From an uncultured Granulicatella sp. (GTDB lineage Bacteria; Bacillota; Bacilli; Lactobacillales; Aerococcaceae), in NCBI RefSeq assembly GCF_938030755.1, contig NZ_CALHIF010000022.1, positions 17,254 through 81,253 of the forward strand: a DNA stretch of 64,000 nucleotides. Reading direction: 5' to 3'. Position numbers and translations under genes: made by a program. The notes beneath the pieces were generated by a model. The model had not been told where the DNA came from. It ran no database searches and saw nothing but the letters and a program-made list of their open reading frames with translations. This document shows positions 26,355 through 34,274 of this stretch, piece by piece; position 1 is the stretch's first letter; every line of letters begins with the position of its first letter.

Positions 26355-27112
26355 CAATGGCTTTTATCACGCCGATTCTTGGATTGTTCTTAATTCTTAG
26401 AAGACAGTCGCTCATGGCGGATACTTTATCGCACGTTTCTTTAGTAGGGGTTGCGCTAGGGTTTCTTCTAGGGATGAATCCGACGTTCACCACACTGATT
26501 GTAGTCATTATTGCAGCAATTTTCATTGAAGCCATTGGAAAGTATTTTAGAGGATATTCCGAAATTACCGTTGCGATTTTGATGTCTGGTGGAATGGCGA
26601 TTGCCCTTATTTTAATGAACTTACAAAAAGGTCGTTCAACGATGAGTGTGGATCAATTTTTATTTGGTTCGATCGTGACAATTACAAAAGAACAAATGTG
26701 GATTATGATTCTACTTGCGGTAGTTGTGGTTAGTTTATATGCGATTTTCCGTAAACCACTCTATGTTCTATCGTTTGATGAAGACACAGCGATGACAGCG
26801 GGACTGCCCGTTCGATTGATGACAAATCTCTTTACAATTATCACAGGAGTTGTGATTGCAGTGATGATGCCAATCGCAGGATCTCTTCTAGTATCAGCCG
26901 TTATCGTATTGCCAGCTTCGATTGCGCTTCGTGTGAGCAGTAAGTTTAATGGCGTCATTATCGGCGGGACTATCATTAGTCTGATTGGATTCTTTGCAGG
27001 ACTTTCAGCTTCTTATATTTACGAAGCGCCTCCGGGAGCCGCAATTACATGTGTGTTTCTTGTTATTTTATTCATCTCATTTATCGTGAGTGCCTTCCGT
27101 AAAAAAGCATAA
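26303..27112 (+). CDS. adcB: Zinc/manganese-type ABC transporter permease
   Basis: A 269-residue ABC-3 family permease with about eight transmembrane segments, opening with [40 protein letters not shown], typical of AdcB/ZnuB. The ATG at 26303 is preceded by GAAAGGAGG inside adcC. A terminator follows. It forms the membrane channel for AdcC. Confidence 0.92.
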   Translation: [269 protein letters not shown]

Positions 27113-27117
27113 TTATA

Positions 27118-27149
27118 AAGCTTACCATGTATTTGGTAGGCTTTTTTTG
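27118..27149 (+). terminator. adcCB terminator
   Basis: AAGCTTACC (27118-27126) pairs with GGTAGGCTT (27135-27143, one mismatch) followed by seven T. Confidence 0.85.
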
Positions 27150-27159
27150 TGGAATCAGT

Positions 27160-27188
27160 TTGACGAAAAGGACGAGAGGGCGTATAGT
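27160..27188 (+). promoter_or_regulatory. Promoter of the AEC transporter gene
   Basis: TTGACG (27160-27165) and TATAGT (27183-27188) with a 17-base spacer. Confidence 0.75.
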
Positions 27189-27220
27189 ATCTCTCATAAG
27201 ATAATTTGGAGGACAAGCAT

Positions 27221-28159
27221 TTGATTATACAGGCGTTATCGAGTCTAGTGACAATACTAGCGGTCATCACGCTCGGCTATCTCTTGCAGGCCAAGGGATG
27301 GTTTCAGGAAGGATTCAGTAAGAGCATTGCGGATTTGATTTTGAAAATTGCTTTACCAGCATCCATCTTTATTTACGTATTAAAATTTATTACAAGAGAA
27401 CAACTCGTCAGCTTCTTTGGAGCAAGTCTTTATCCACTGGTTGCAGTGATTCTAGGTTACATAGTGGCATGGGGCGCTGTTGTCTTATTCAAAGTTCCTG
27501 TTGGAAGACGAGGAATTATGCTCAATACATTCGTTAATGCGAACACGGTCTTTATGGGTCTCCCGCTCAACCTTTCCCTTTTTGGAGAAGAAGCGATGCC
27601 GTACTTCCTGGTCTACTACGTGATGAATACATTATCGATTTTTACCGTTGGAACGTATGTTGTGGCCACTGACCGTCCTGGTGGAAATAAAAACAAAGGA
27701 ATCGAGTGGAAGAGTCTCTGTTCGCCACCACTCATTGCGTTTTTGGTGGCTTTAGGAGTAGTAGCATTAGGGATTCCAATTCCAACCTTTGCCCAGAATT
27801 CCATTAGTATAGTGGGAAGTTTAGTGACGCCTTTGTCACTGATGTATATTGGGATTAATCTCAAGCAAAGTGGCTTAGGAACACTAAAGTTAGATCGCGA
27901 TACAGTACTGGCTCTATCCGGACGATTTATTATTTTCCCAATTTTAATGGTTCTTGTTTTACTCATTGGTGGGACAGATAACACGCTATTAAAAGAAACC
28001 TTTATTATTCAATCCACGATTCCGACGCTGGTTATTATGCCGATTTTAGCGGCAGAAGCAGGAGGAGATGTTGATTTTGCCACGAATGTGGTGACCATGA
28101 CTACCATTATCTACTTAGCGGTATTGCCATTGTGGTCCTTATTCTTATTTTTCATTTAG
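27221..28159 (+). CDS. Auxin efflux carrier (AEC) family transporter
   Basis: A 312-residue protein with about ten transmembrane helices and the AEC pattern: N-terminal half GYLLQAKGWF...ILKIALPASIF, the NANTVFMGLPL motif and a C-terminal half with a matching fold. Bacterial members export malate or other organic acids. The open frame starts at a TTG at 27206, but GGAGG at 27208-27212 fits the TTG at 27221 (MIIQALSSL). Substrate unknown. Confidence 0.87.
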   Translation: MIIQALSSLVTILAVITLGYLLQAKGWFQEGFSKSIADLILKIALPASIFIYVLKFITREQLVSFFGASLYPLVAVILGYIVAWGAVVLFKVPVGRRGIMLNTFVNANTVFMGLPLNLSLFGEEAMPYFLVYYVMNTLSIFTVGTYVVATDRPGGNKNKGIEWKSLCSPPLIAFLVALGVVALGIPIPTFAQNSISIVGSLVTPLSLMYIGINLKQSGLGTLKLDRDTVLALSGRFIIFPILMVLVLLIGGTDNTLLKETFIIQSTIPTLVIMPILAAEAGGDVDFATNVVTMTTIIYLAVLPLWSLFLFFI

Positions 28160-28186
28160 CAAAATTATCATATATGATAATTTTGC
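28159..28186. terminator. Long perfect palindrome after the AEC gene
   Basis: A 28-base perfect palindrome (14-base arms, no spacer) beginning in the AEC stop codon. It lacks a T run, so it may be a protein-binding or processing site rather than a terminator. Confidence 0.55.
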
Positions 28187-28196
28187 AAGCACATAA

Positions 28197-28228
28197 AAAG
28201 CGAAGAACCCTTACAGGCTCTTCGCTTT
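28197..28228. terminator. Bidirectional terminator between the AEC gene and purR
   Basis: AAAGCGAAGA and TCTTCGCTTT arms with inner ACC/GG pairs; A-rich left and T-rich right flanks. Confidence 0.85.
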
Positions 28229-28241
28229 ATTTCATTTTTTC

Positions 28242-29069
28242 TTATAAAAATTCATGGGTATCAAAGAAGTTTCCTAAAACAGCTTTGATTTTTTGAGATT
28301 CGGTATCAATTTCTGTAATTTTAATGATAGAAGAATAATCAGACACATTGTGATTAGACACTCCAGATTCACAGAACACAACCGCTCCTGCAGTGGTTGA
28401 ATCGAACTCTTGAATTAAGCTACGCATTCCGTTAATCGTACCACCAGCTTTTAAGAAATCGTCAACGATTAATACATTAGATCCACTAGGAAGTGTACGT
28501 TTGGATAATTCCATTTTCTCAACACGAGAAGAAGAACCGGAAACGTAGTTAATACTTACAGTAGAACCTTCTGTAATTTTTGAATCACGACGAACAATGA
28601 CGAAAGGAACGTTTAAATAATTAGCTACCGTTTGTGCAATAGGAACACCCTTTGTTGCAACGGTCATAACGGCATCAATCTTCTTATCTTCGTAAGCAGA
28701 TGCAATCATTTTTCCTAAATCATGTAATACATTTGGTTTTGCAAGTAAATCAGAAAGATAAATATATCCCCCTGGCAATAAGCGACTTGCATCGTTCATT
28801 TGTTCTTTTAATTTCTCCGCAGCAGCCAATGCTTGTTCACGTTTGATTTTTGGTACAAAAATCACTCCGCCAGCAGCACCAGGGACTGTACGAATAATCC
28901 CAACACCTTGTTTTTCAAAAGTCTTCTTAATAATAGCAATATCTTCACTAATAGAAGATTTTGCGGACTGGTACAAAGTTGTAAATGTAGTTAATGAAAT
29001 TAACGTATGTGGATTATCTAATAGACGTTGTGTCATATCAATAAGACGTTCACTTCTTTTCAATTTCAT
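28242..29069 (-). CDS. purR: Purine operon regulator PurR
   Basis: A 275-residue Bacillus/Lactococcus-type PurR. It has an N-terminal winged helix (MKLKRSERLIDMTQRLLDNP onward, to about 75) and a phosphoribosyltransferase-like effector domain with the PRPP loop VLIVDDFLKAGGT. It controls purine genes in response to PRPP. The upstream open frame adds 15 residues, but GGGAGG precedes the ATG at 29069. Confidence 0.95.
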   Translation of the reverse strand: MKLKRSERLIDMTQRLLDNPHTLISLTTFTTLYQSAKSSISEDIAIIKKTFEKQGVGIIRTVPGAAGGVIFVPKIKREQALAAAEKLKEQMNDASRLLPGGYIYLSDLLAKPNVLHDLGKMIASAYEDKKIDAVMTVATKGVPIAQTVANYLNVPFVIVRRDSKITEGSTVSINYVSGSSSRVEKMELSKRTLPSGSNVLIVDDFLKAGGTINGMRSLIQEFDSTTAGAVVFCESGVSNHNVSDYSSIIKITEIDTESQKIKAVLGNFFDTHEFL

Positions 29070-29105
29070 TGTATCGTCCTCCCTCTTTGAATGAACTACT
29101 TCTAT

Positions 29106-29133
29106 ATTATACATAAAATGACGAAAATTACAA
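29106..29133 (-). promoter_or_regulatory. purR promoter
   Basis: On the minus strand TTGTAA (29133-29128) and a perfect TATAAT (29111-29106) are 16 bases apart, 37 bases before the start. The rest of the 29070-29572 gap holds a dyad at 29178-29209 (CTTTATAAAA...GAAC|GTTC...TTTTATAAAG), the family A element, and a small hairpin near 29511 (AACAC-TTCG-GGTGTT) that may end the ASCH transcript. Confidence 0.75.
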
Positions 29134-29284
29134 TTTCGAAAACCTGTATCATTCGGGAAAAAGCACCAAAAACACCTCTTTATAAAACGAACGTTCTATT
29201 TTTATAAAGAATATCTTTTCAGCGTGAGAAGTGTTATAAAAATAAGGCTAAACAAAGTTATGAAAAGTTTCTCAAGGGGAAATC

Positions 29285-29467
29285 GATTACTTCGAATCCT
29301 CACGGATATCTTCATAATAGCGGTAACGTTGCACCGGTTCGAGCCTAAGGTCTCTCACCTTTAAAACAAAAAATGGGGCGTATGGATTAAAAATCCTACG
29401 CCCCTTATTTTTGTTTTAATGCGAATTCACGTTACTGCTATTATAGAATCCGTGGATCTCAGTAATC
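29285..29467. repeat. Family A palindromic element, copy 2
   Basis: The same architecture and orientation as 23491-23680. The segment 29285-29331 pairs with 29428-29467, and the interior has the conserved GCACCGG-TTCGAGCCTA segment and a strong variable hairpin (29371-29416). Against copy 1 the stems show paired changes (for example TAACGG/CTGTTA becomes TAGCGG/CTGCTA). On the minus strand the local hairpin is ATCC-GTGA-GGAT, again with a GNRA loop. It lies between the ASCH gene and the purR promoter. Confidence 0.75.
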
Positions 29468-29572
29468 TCAATCTTAGAGCTTAATCTGCTATTCAGCCTA
29501 TTTTATAAACACTTCGGGTGTTCAGTAAAACTTAATACTGAAGTAAATTTTTATCAAACCACACTCGACAGG

Positions 29573-29917
29573 TTAAAGGAGTTTGAGTTCGATACCAACA
29601 ACGCCGTATTGTGCTTGTTTTTCTTTTGAATAGTAAGTCAACATATCATCAGGATGTGCGTTATCTACGTCGTCAGCAGTATAACCACATTTTAGTAGCG
29701 GTAGGTTCTCGTATAGTTCTGTAAAGTCTTTAAAGACATACAATTGAACCACTTCGCAGAGTATAGACTTAGAAGCGTCTTCGGAATGGGTAAATCGAAT
29801 TTGATCACCAATTTGAATCGATTGTCGCTTTTCATCGTAAAGGCGAAGTTCGATCGTTTTTTGACCGGAGGCAATGGAAGCATACGGTTTTGTAAAAAGA
29901 GTCATCTCATGCAGCAT
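29573..29917 (-). CDS. ASCH domain protein
   Basis: A 114-residue protein with the ASCH (PUA-like) fold pattern: EMTLFTKPYASIASGQKTIELRLYDEKRQ, then IQIGDQIRF. ASCH proteins bind RNA or act on modified nucleosides; E. coli YqfB is an N4-acetylcytidine amidohydrolase. The specific activity here is not known. The gene starts two bases after the HAD gene's stop codon and is likely co-transcribed with it. Confidence 0.8.
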   Translation of the reverse strand: MLHEMTLFTKPYASIASGQKTIELRLYDEKRQSIQIGDQIRFTHSEDASKSILCEVVQLYVFKDFTELYENLPLLKCGYTADDVDNAHPDDMLTYYSKEKQAQYGVVGIELKLL

Positions 29918-29919
29918 GA

Positions 29920-30741
29920 CTAGTTCTCCTTGTTTAATACGAATTTTTCAACGGCAACAGCAACGCCATCTTCGTTGTTAGTAGTTGTTACAAAGTTTGC
30001 AATTTCTTTAATGGAATCAATCGCATTTCCCATTGCAACCCCAAGTCCCGCGTATTCAATCATGTCACGGTCGTTTTCGTGGTCACCAAGGCACATTACT
30101 TCATCGCGTGAAAGGCCAAGTTTATCGGCTAGATGATGCACGGCTTTTCCTTTGCTCGCTTCAGGGTGAATGACTTCGAGATAAAAGCTGGAACTACGGA
30201 AAATATTGTAACGGCTCTTGAAGTCGTCAGAAAGATTTGGAATTAATTCTTCTAACACTTCAGGCTCATCCACGAACATGATTTTGACGAATTCTTTATC
30301 GGTTGGAATGTCCTTATATAATTGGTGCACAATTGGCATCCCAACAAGTTCACTCTCATGCATAGAGTATTTACCAACTGTTTCCGTTGGAACGAAAATT
30401 GATTCTTCGTCGATAGCGTGGTAGTGTACATTGTATTTTGTAGCATAATCGTTCACACGTTCTAAGTCATCATGGGTCATGGAGAAGCGAACGAGTGCTT
30501 CTTTCGAACCTGTTTGTTGTACGAGAGTGCCGTTATACGTCACGACGTAATCGTGGTCATTGACGAGGTCGAGTTCTTGAAGAAGACCTTCTACACCAGG
30601 GTATGGGCGTCCTGTACAAAGAACCACATAGACTCCTTGTGCGCTTGCAGCATTTAAAGCGGCCTTTACTCGAGGTGTAATTTCACGTTTTGAATTGAGC
30701 AGTGTGCCATCGATATCGATGGCGATTAATTTGATAGACAT
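29920..30741 (-). CDS. Cof-type HAD phosphatase (YidA-like)
   Basis: A 273-residue class IIB HAD hydrolase. Motif I is AIDIDGTLLNS with the nucleophile and acid Asp, motif II is VLCTGRP, and the C-terminal motifs read SKGKAVHHLA and GDHENDRDMIEYAG. It dephosphorylates sugar phosphates or related small molecules. The upstream open frame adds nine residues, but AAGGAGG correctly precedes the ATG at 30741. Confidence 0.9.
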   Translation of the reverse strand: MSIKLIAIDIDGTLLNSKREITPRVKAALNAASAQGVYVVLCTGRPYPGVEGLLQELDLVNDHDYVVTYNGTLVQQTGSKEALVRFSMTHDDLERVNDYATKYNVHYHAIDEESIFVPTETVGKYSMHESELVGMPIVHQLYKDIPTDKEFVKIMFVDEPEVLEELIPNLSDDFKSRYNIFRSSSFYLEVIHPEASKGKAVHHLADKLGLSRDEVMCLGDHENDRDMIEYAGLGVAMGNAIDSIKEIANFVTTTNNEDGVAVAVEKFVLNKEN

Positions 30742-30761
30742 AGTTCCTCCTTGAAATGTGG

Positions 30762-30800
30762 AAAACACAATATACCGTATACAGTATATTGTGTTTTTTT
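30762..30800. terminator. Strong hairpin upstream of the HAD gene
   Basis: A perfect 14-base stem (30762-30775 with 30784-30797), with T7 on the plus side and only T4 on the minus side. The plus orientation has no gene to terminate. It may partly end the minus-strand ywfO/family B transcript or bind a regulator: 30779-30792 matches 47601-47614 at 13 of 14 bases. Confidence 0.55.
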
Positions 30801-30828
30801 ATTTATAAAAAGTAATTGGTAGATGATG

Positions 30829-31085
30829 CTCACATCCTGTGTAGTTGAACTCGGGCTCACAGGACTGACGTCCACTTCCCGTAGTAGCCGCACGACTTGT
30901 GCCAAGTCCCTTGCGTTACTCCGGTCCAGTGATTCAGTCCTGAGCGTTCGCCCTCGTATCCTGTGAAGTTGAGTTCGGAAAAGCAGAGGCTCAAGCCTTT
31001 CGAGGTTAGTCCGCACGACTGCAAGCAGTCCCTTGCGGCTAACCTGCGAACCGTCATCGCCTCTAAACGCTTTTTCTCACATCCT
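30829..31085 (-). repeat. Family B structured element: two tandem units plus a 10-base stub
   Basis: On the minus strand units run 31085-30963 (123 nt) and 30962-30839 (124 nt), each opening AGGATRYGAG; a third opening at 30838-30829 is not continued. Both units fold into a long rod around a constant core: CGCA-AGG-GACT, a short loop, AGTC-G-TGCG. Outer arms differ but pair (GGACTGA/TCAGTCC in one, AGAGGC/GCCTCT in the other). The first unit begins one base after the ywfO stop codon. The region is GC-rich relative to its surroundings. Family unknown to me. Confidence 0.8.
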
Positions 31086-31086
31086 G

Positions 31087-32439
31087 TTATTTCATTTGGT
31101 TAGAAAAAACATCCAATTGTGCAGCGATTGTTTGGAACTCTTCGTAGTCGTCCATAAAGAGTTCGTTTTGCATATCACGTGTGACCATTTCACGAGGGAA
31201 GTAGAGGCGTTCATCTCCACGAACCTTTCCAGAAATGGCTTCTACAATCGAACTGACTTGAGAAAGCTCGACCATATTTCCGTTGCGTTCTACGAGTTCG
31301 ATTTGTGTTCTTGGTTTAATAGAATCTGGACGATAGAAATCATATGGCAAATCGAAACTGTTGTTAATCGCAGTGTAATATTCAGGGTCAAACCCAACAG
31401 CTTCCACGATTTGTCTCATTCGATCGATTTTTGCGCCATCATTAATGCGGTTAAATGGCACTGATTTAAATGGACGACGGTTAATGAAACGATCGGATAA
31501 GTCACTTAAAATCGCATCTTCTTCTAAGAGCCAGTGAGAGAAGTACGTATTTAATACACCGTCATCGAGGCGTAAGTAATCTTCCAATGTCCAAGTTCCT
31601 TCAAAGAAAGGTTTTAAGAATGTTGCAGAGTGTTTTAAAGGATTTGATTCTGAGTTGTAGCAAGCCGAAGCGCGTTTTAATAGGTGATTTAATACGACTT
31701 CCATTCCACGAGAAACGGGGTGGAAATACACTTGCATGTACATTTGATAACGACTCACGATGTAATCTTCAACAGCATGCATTCCTGAATAAGTAAACGC
31801 AATGCCACCTTTATACGGACGAATCACACGTAGGATACGAGTAAGATCGAATGTTCCGTAGTTCACCCCTGTGAAATAAGCGTCACGAAGCAAGTAATCC
31901 ATACGGTCTGCATCGATTTGGCTCGAAATCAATTGAACTACTTGAGGGTTTGGATGCGTTTTTTGAATTACGCTAGCCACTTCTTGTGGGAAGGTAGAAG
32001 AAACTTTACGTAAAATTTGGTTCACTTCGGTTTCTTCAGATAAGATGATATCAATAGTGATTTGTTCATGGTTTGTGTCGAAAATTTTCTCAAAGGTATG
32101 AGAGTAAGGGCCATGTCCTACATCATGCAGTAAAGCTGCACATAGCACTACGAGACGATTACGATCGTCCCAAAGACCATCCCCTTCTTCTTGAGTAGCG
32201 TAATTTCTGGCAAAATTATCGCAAATGCGTCGAGCAATTTCATACACTCCAAGAGAATGCGAGAATCTTGAATGTTCTGCAGTATGGAAAGTGTACATAG
32301 AGGCTCCAGTTTGTTTAATTCTGCGGAGTCGTTGTAATTCACGGCTATTAATCAATTCCAGAATAATGGGATGTTGCACATGGATATAATCGTGAACGGG
32401 GTCACGAAATACTTTTTCACGTTTGAATGCTTCTGTCAT
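31087..32439 (-). CDS. HD superfamily phosphohydrolase YwfO
   Basis: A 450-residue HD-domain protein with the metal-binding signature LLHDVGHGPYSHTFE (about 71-86) and EHSRFSHSLGVYEIARR upstream. It resembles dNTP triphosphohydrolases of the dGTPase type; Enterococcus and Bacillus YwfO-like proteins act on dNTPs or related nucleotides. The ywfO-ywfL (lipL) neighbourhood of Bacillus is preserved here. A family B repeat follows the stop codon almost immediately. Confidence 0.9.
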   Translation of the reverse strand: MTEAFKREKVFRDPVHDYIHVQHPIILELINSRELQRLRRIKQTGASMYTFHTAEHSRFSHSLGVYEIARRICDNFARNYATQEEGDGLWDDRNRLVVLCAALLHDVGHGPYSHTFEKIFDTNHEQITIDIILSEETEVNQILRKVSSTFPQEVASVIQKTHPNPQVVQLISSQIDADRMDYLLRDAYFTGVNYGTFDLTRILRVIRPYKGGIAFTYSGMHAVEDYIVSRYQMYMQVYFHPVSRGMEVVLNHLLKRASACYNSESNPLKHSATFLKPFFEGTWTLEDYLRLDDGVLNTYFSHWLLEEDAILSDLSDRFINRRPFKSVPFNRINDGAKIDRMRQIVEAVGFDPEYYTAINNSFDLPYDFYRPDSIKPRTQIELVERNGNMVELSQVSSIVEAISGKVRGDERLYFPREMVTRDMQNELFMDDYEEFQTIAAQLDVFSNQMK

Positions 32440-32566
32440 TCGTTTTACTCCTTCTTTCGTTTAGATTGTGAAATGTTATCATAAGCACTTCCAGTGTATG
32501 CTATTTTTGGTGGAAATGCAAGAGGATTTTGTTGAAAAAAGCCTTTATAGAGCTATTTTTGAAGGG

Positions 32567-33391
32567 TTATTGTCTTTGAATAAATCGCTCAAGTGCTTTC
32601 TGGAATTCCGGAGTGAGAGTGAAGTCGATTTTTGTCTCTTCAAGAGAGCAACCCATCTGCGTTAATGCTTGTAAGACGCGAATTTGTACCTCTTCAATCG
32701 TGAGGGAGAGTCCTAAGGCATCTTCAATATTCCACATGCTATCAGCGTTTACCGTTGGGAAATGCCATTTGGTTTCTTGGCCTTGGATGGCATGGTCATA
32801 AAAATCACGAACAACTTGACCGCGATAATGTTGGTCTCCAAACACACTTAAGTAAATGGACACACAAACCACGTCTTTTAACCTGCGTTGTGCAATGCCG
32901 GCAATTTTTCTTCCTTGAATGCTTAAATCATAATCGCCAGGACAATAGGAATCACTGACTTCAAATGCATTGATTCCACCTAATGCGCTAGCCTCAGGAA
33001 AGCTTTGTTGAATTAATTGCTGCATCCACTCGTACGCTCGATTGATAGTAGGCATTTGTTCGTTTTTGAAAAGAAGGCTAATATTTAAAATCCCTTCGTT
33101 ACTAACGACAGCGAGGCCTCCTGCTTGGCGGACAATCGGAGTAAATCCATGTGAGCGAAGTTGATGTAAGCCTTCCTCTAGAAATGGGACTTTTGTATCG
33201 GTCATCCCAAGAATAATAATATCTTCTAGTGTCCAAAAGTGAACGAAAGGTCCCGTTTGCTCCTTCGTTAAATGTCGAATAATAGTTTCATCTAGAGCAA
33301 AAGGAGTCAAAATTTGTTCTAGTGAAGTGGTCTTTTCGATTTGAGTGGCGACCAGTTGAACGGTCTGGTGTTGAATCGGTGATGATGTCAT
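32567..33391 (-). CDS. lipL: Octanoyl-[GcvH]:protein N-octanoyltransferase
   Basis: A 274-residue member of the lipoate/biotin ligase fold. RQAGGLAVVS and GRKIAGIAQRR are the family signatures, and C150 (SDSYCPGDYD) sits where LipL has its catalytic cysteine. LipL moves octanoyl groups from GcvH to E2 subunits of dehydrogenases through an acyl-enzyme. Its position next to ywfO supports LipL (YwfL) rather than LplA or LipM. Ribosome binding site AAAGGAG. A 127-base spacer to ywfO holds no feature I can support. Confidence 0.88.
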   Translation of the reverse strand: MTSSPIQHQTVQLVATQIEKTTSLEQILTPFALDETIIRHLTKEQTGPFVHFWTLEDIIILGMTDTKVPFLEEGLHQLRSHGFTPIVRQAGGLAVVSNEGILNISLLFKNEQMPTINRAYEWMQQLIQQSFPEASALGGINAFEVSDSYCPGDYDLSIQGRKIAGIAQRRLKDVVCVSIYLSVFGDQHYRGQVVRDFYDHAIQGQETKWHFPTVNADSMWNIEDALGLSLTIEEVQIRVLQALTQMGCSLEETKIDFTLTPEFQKALERFIQRQ

Positions 33392-33581
33392 AGTCTTCTC
33401 CTTTAGAGTTCTTCGTGTTTTATTATAACAAAAGTTCAGAATAGGGTCGTCCGATATGCCGTTTTTAAGCCGTTTCTTAGGAAATTATTAAGTAAAATTC
33501 AAGAATCTTAAAAATGACTAGCATAAATAGGAATTTTTTTATAGGATAAAGTTGAAAAAAGAACGAAAAGAGGGAATGCCC

Positions 33582-34274
33582 ATGAAAATTTTAGTAGTAG
33601 ATGATGATCGCGAAATCGTTGAACTATTAACCATTTATTTAAAAAATGAAAGCTATGAAATCGTAAAAGCATACGATGGAAAACAAGCTCTCGAAAAATT
33701 AAAAATGTATCCAGATATCGATATGATTATTTTGGATATTATGATGCCACGTCTAGACGGAATCTCAGTGGTACATGAAGTTCGTAAAGAAAATGCGCAA
33801 TTACCAATTCTTTTATTAAGTGCGAAGTCTACAGACATCGATAAGATTCAAGGATTAACCAATGGGGCGGATGATTATGTGACTAAACCATTTAACCCAC
33901 TAGAAGTGATTGCACGTGTGAAATCATTACTTCGCCGTTCGACCATTACTCAAGAAGGTCCAGCCAACGAAGAAATTACAATTGGACCATTAACGATCAA
34001 AAAAGAATCTCATCAAGTGACGACTTCTGATGGAAAAGAAATTCAATTAACGGTATTAGAATTTGGAATTTTATTCTTATTAGCGAGTCATCCAAACCGA
34101 GTATTTAGCGCTGATGAAATTTTTGAGACAGTATGGCAACAAGAAAGTATTGTTTCTACAAAAACAGTAATGGTACACGTAAGTCACTTGCGCGATAAAA
34201 TTGCTGAAGCCACTGGAGGAGAAAAAGTCATCGAAACAGTATGGGGAGTAGGCTATAAAATTGAAGACAAATAA
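33582..34274 (+). CDS. OmpR-family response regulator
   Basis: A 230-residue regulator with acidic pocket D7-D9, phosphoacceptor D52 in ILDIMMPRLDG and a complete winged-helix domain (about 130-228) of the VanR-like subgroup. Upstream in-frame starts at 33552 and 33576 exist. The ATG at 33582 is best placed behind AGAGGGA and gives the standard MKILVVDDD beginning. It overlaps the kinase gene by 14 bases. The promoter region (33480-33540) has several TTAAG-like repeats but no operator I can define. Signal and targets unknown. Confidence 0.9.
   Translation: MKILVVDDDREIVELLTIYLKNESYEIVKAYDGKQALEKLKMYPDIDMIILDIMMPRLDGISVVHEVRKENAQLPILLLSAKSTDIDKIQGLTNGADDYVTKPFNPLEVIARVKSLLRRSTITQEGPANEEITIGPLTIKKESHQVTTSDGKEIQLTVLEFGILFLLASHPNRVFSADEIFETVWQQESIVSTKTVMVHVSHLRDKIAEATGGEKVIETVWGVGYKIEDK

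Noticed and set aside
29115..29170. PurBox operators upstream of purR
   Set aside because: The closest matches to AWWWCCGAACWWT carry three or more mismatches and the spacing is not the usual one.
30726..31016. Open frame on the minus strand over the family B array, with a protein-like similarity (RTLR...LDRSNARD...VVR) to a frame at 46637-46834
   Set aside because: The similarity follows from the shared nucleotide element. The second array unit has a stop in the same phase and substitutions preserve base pairing, not codons.
30829..31085. CRISPR array
   Set aside because: Only two full units of about 123 nt with internally paired, diverged sequence and no short repeats with unique spacers; no cas genes in the window.
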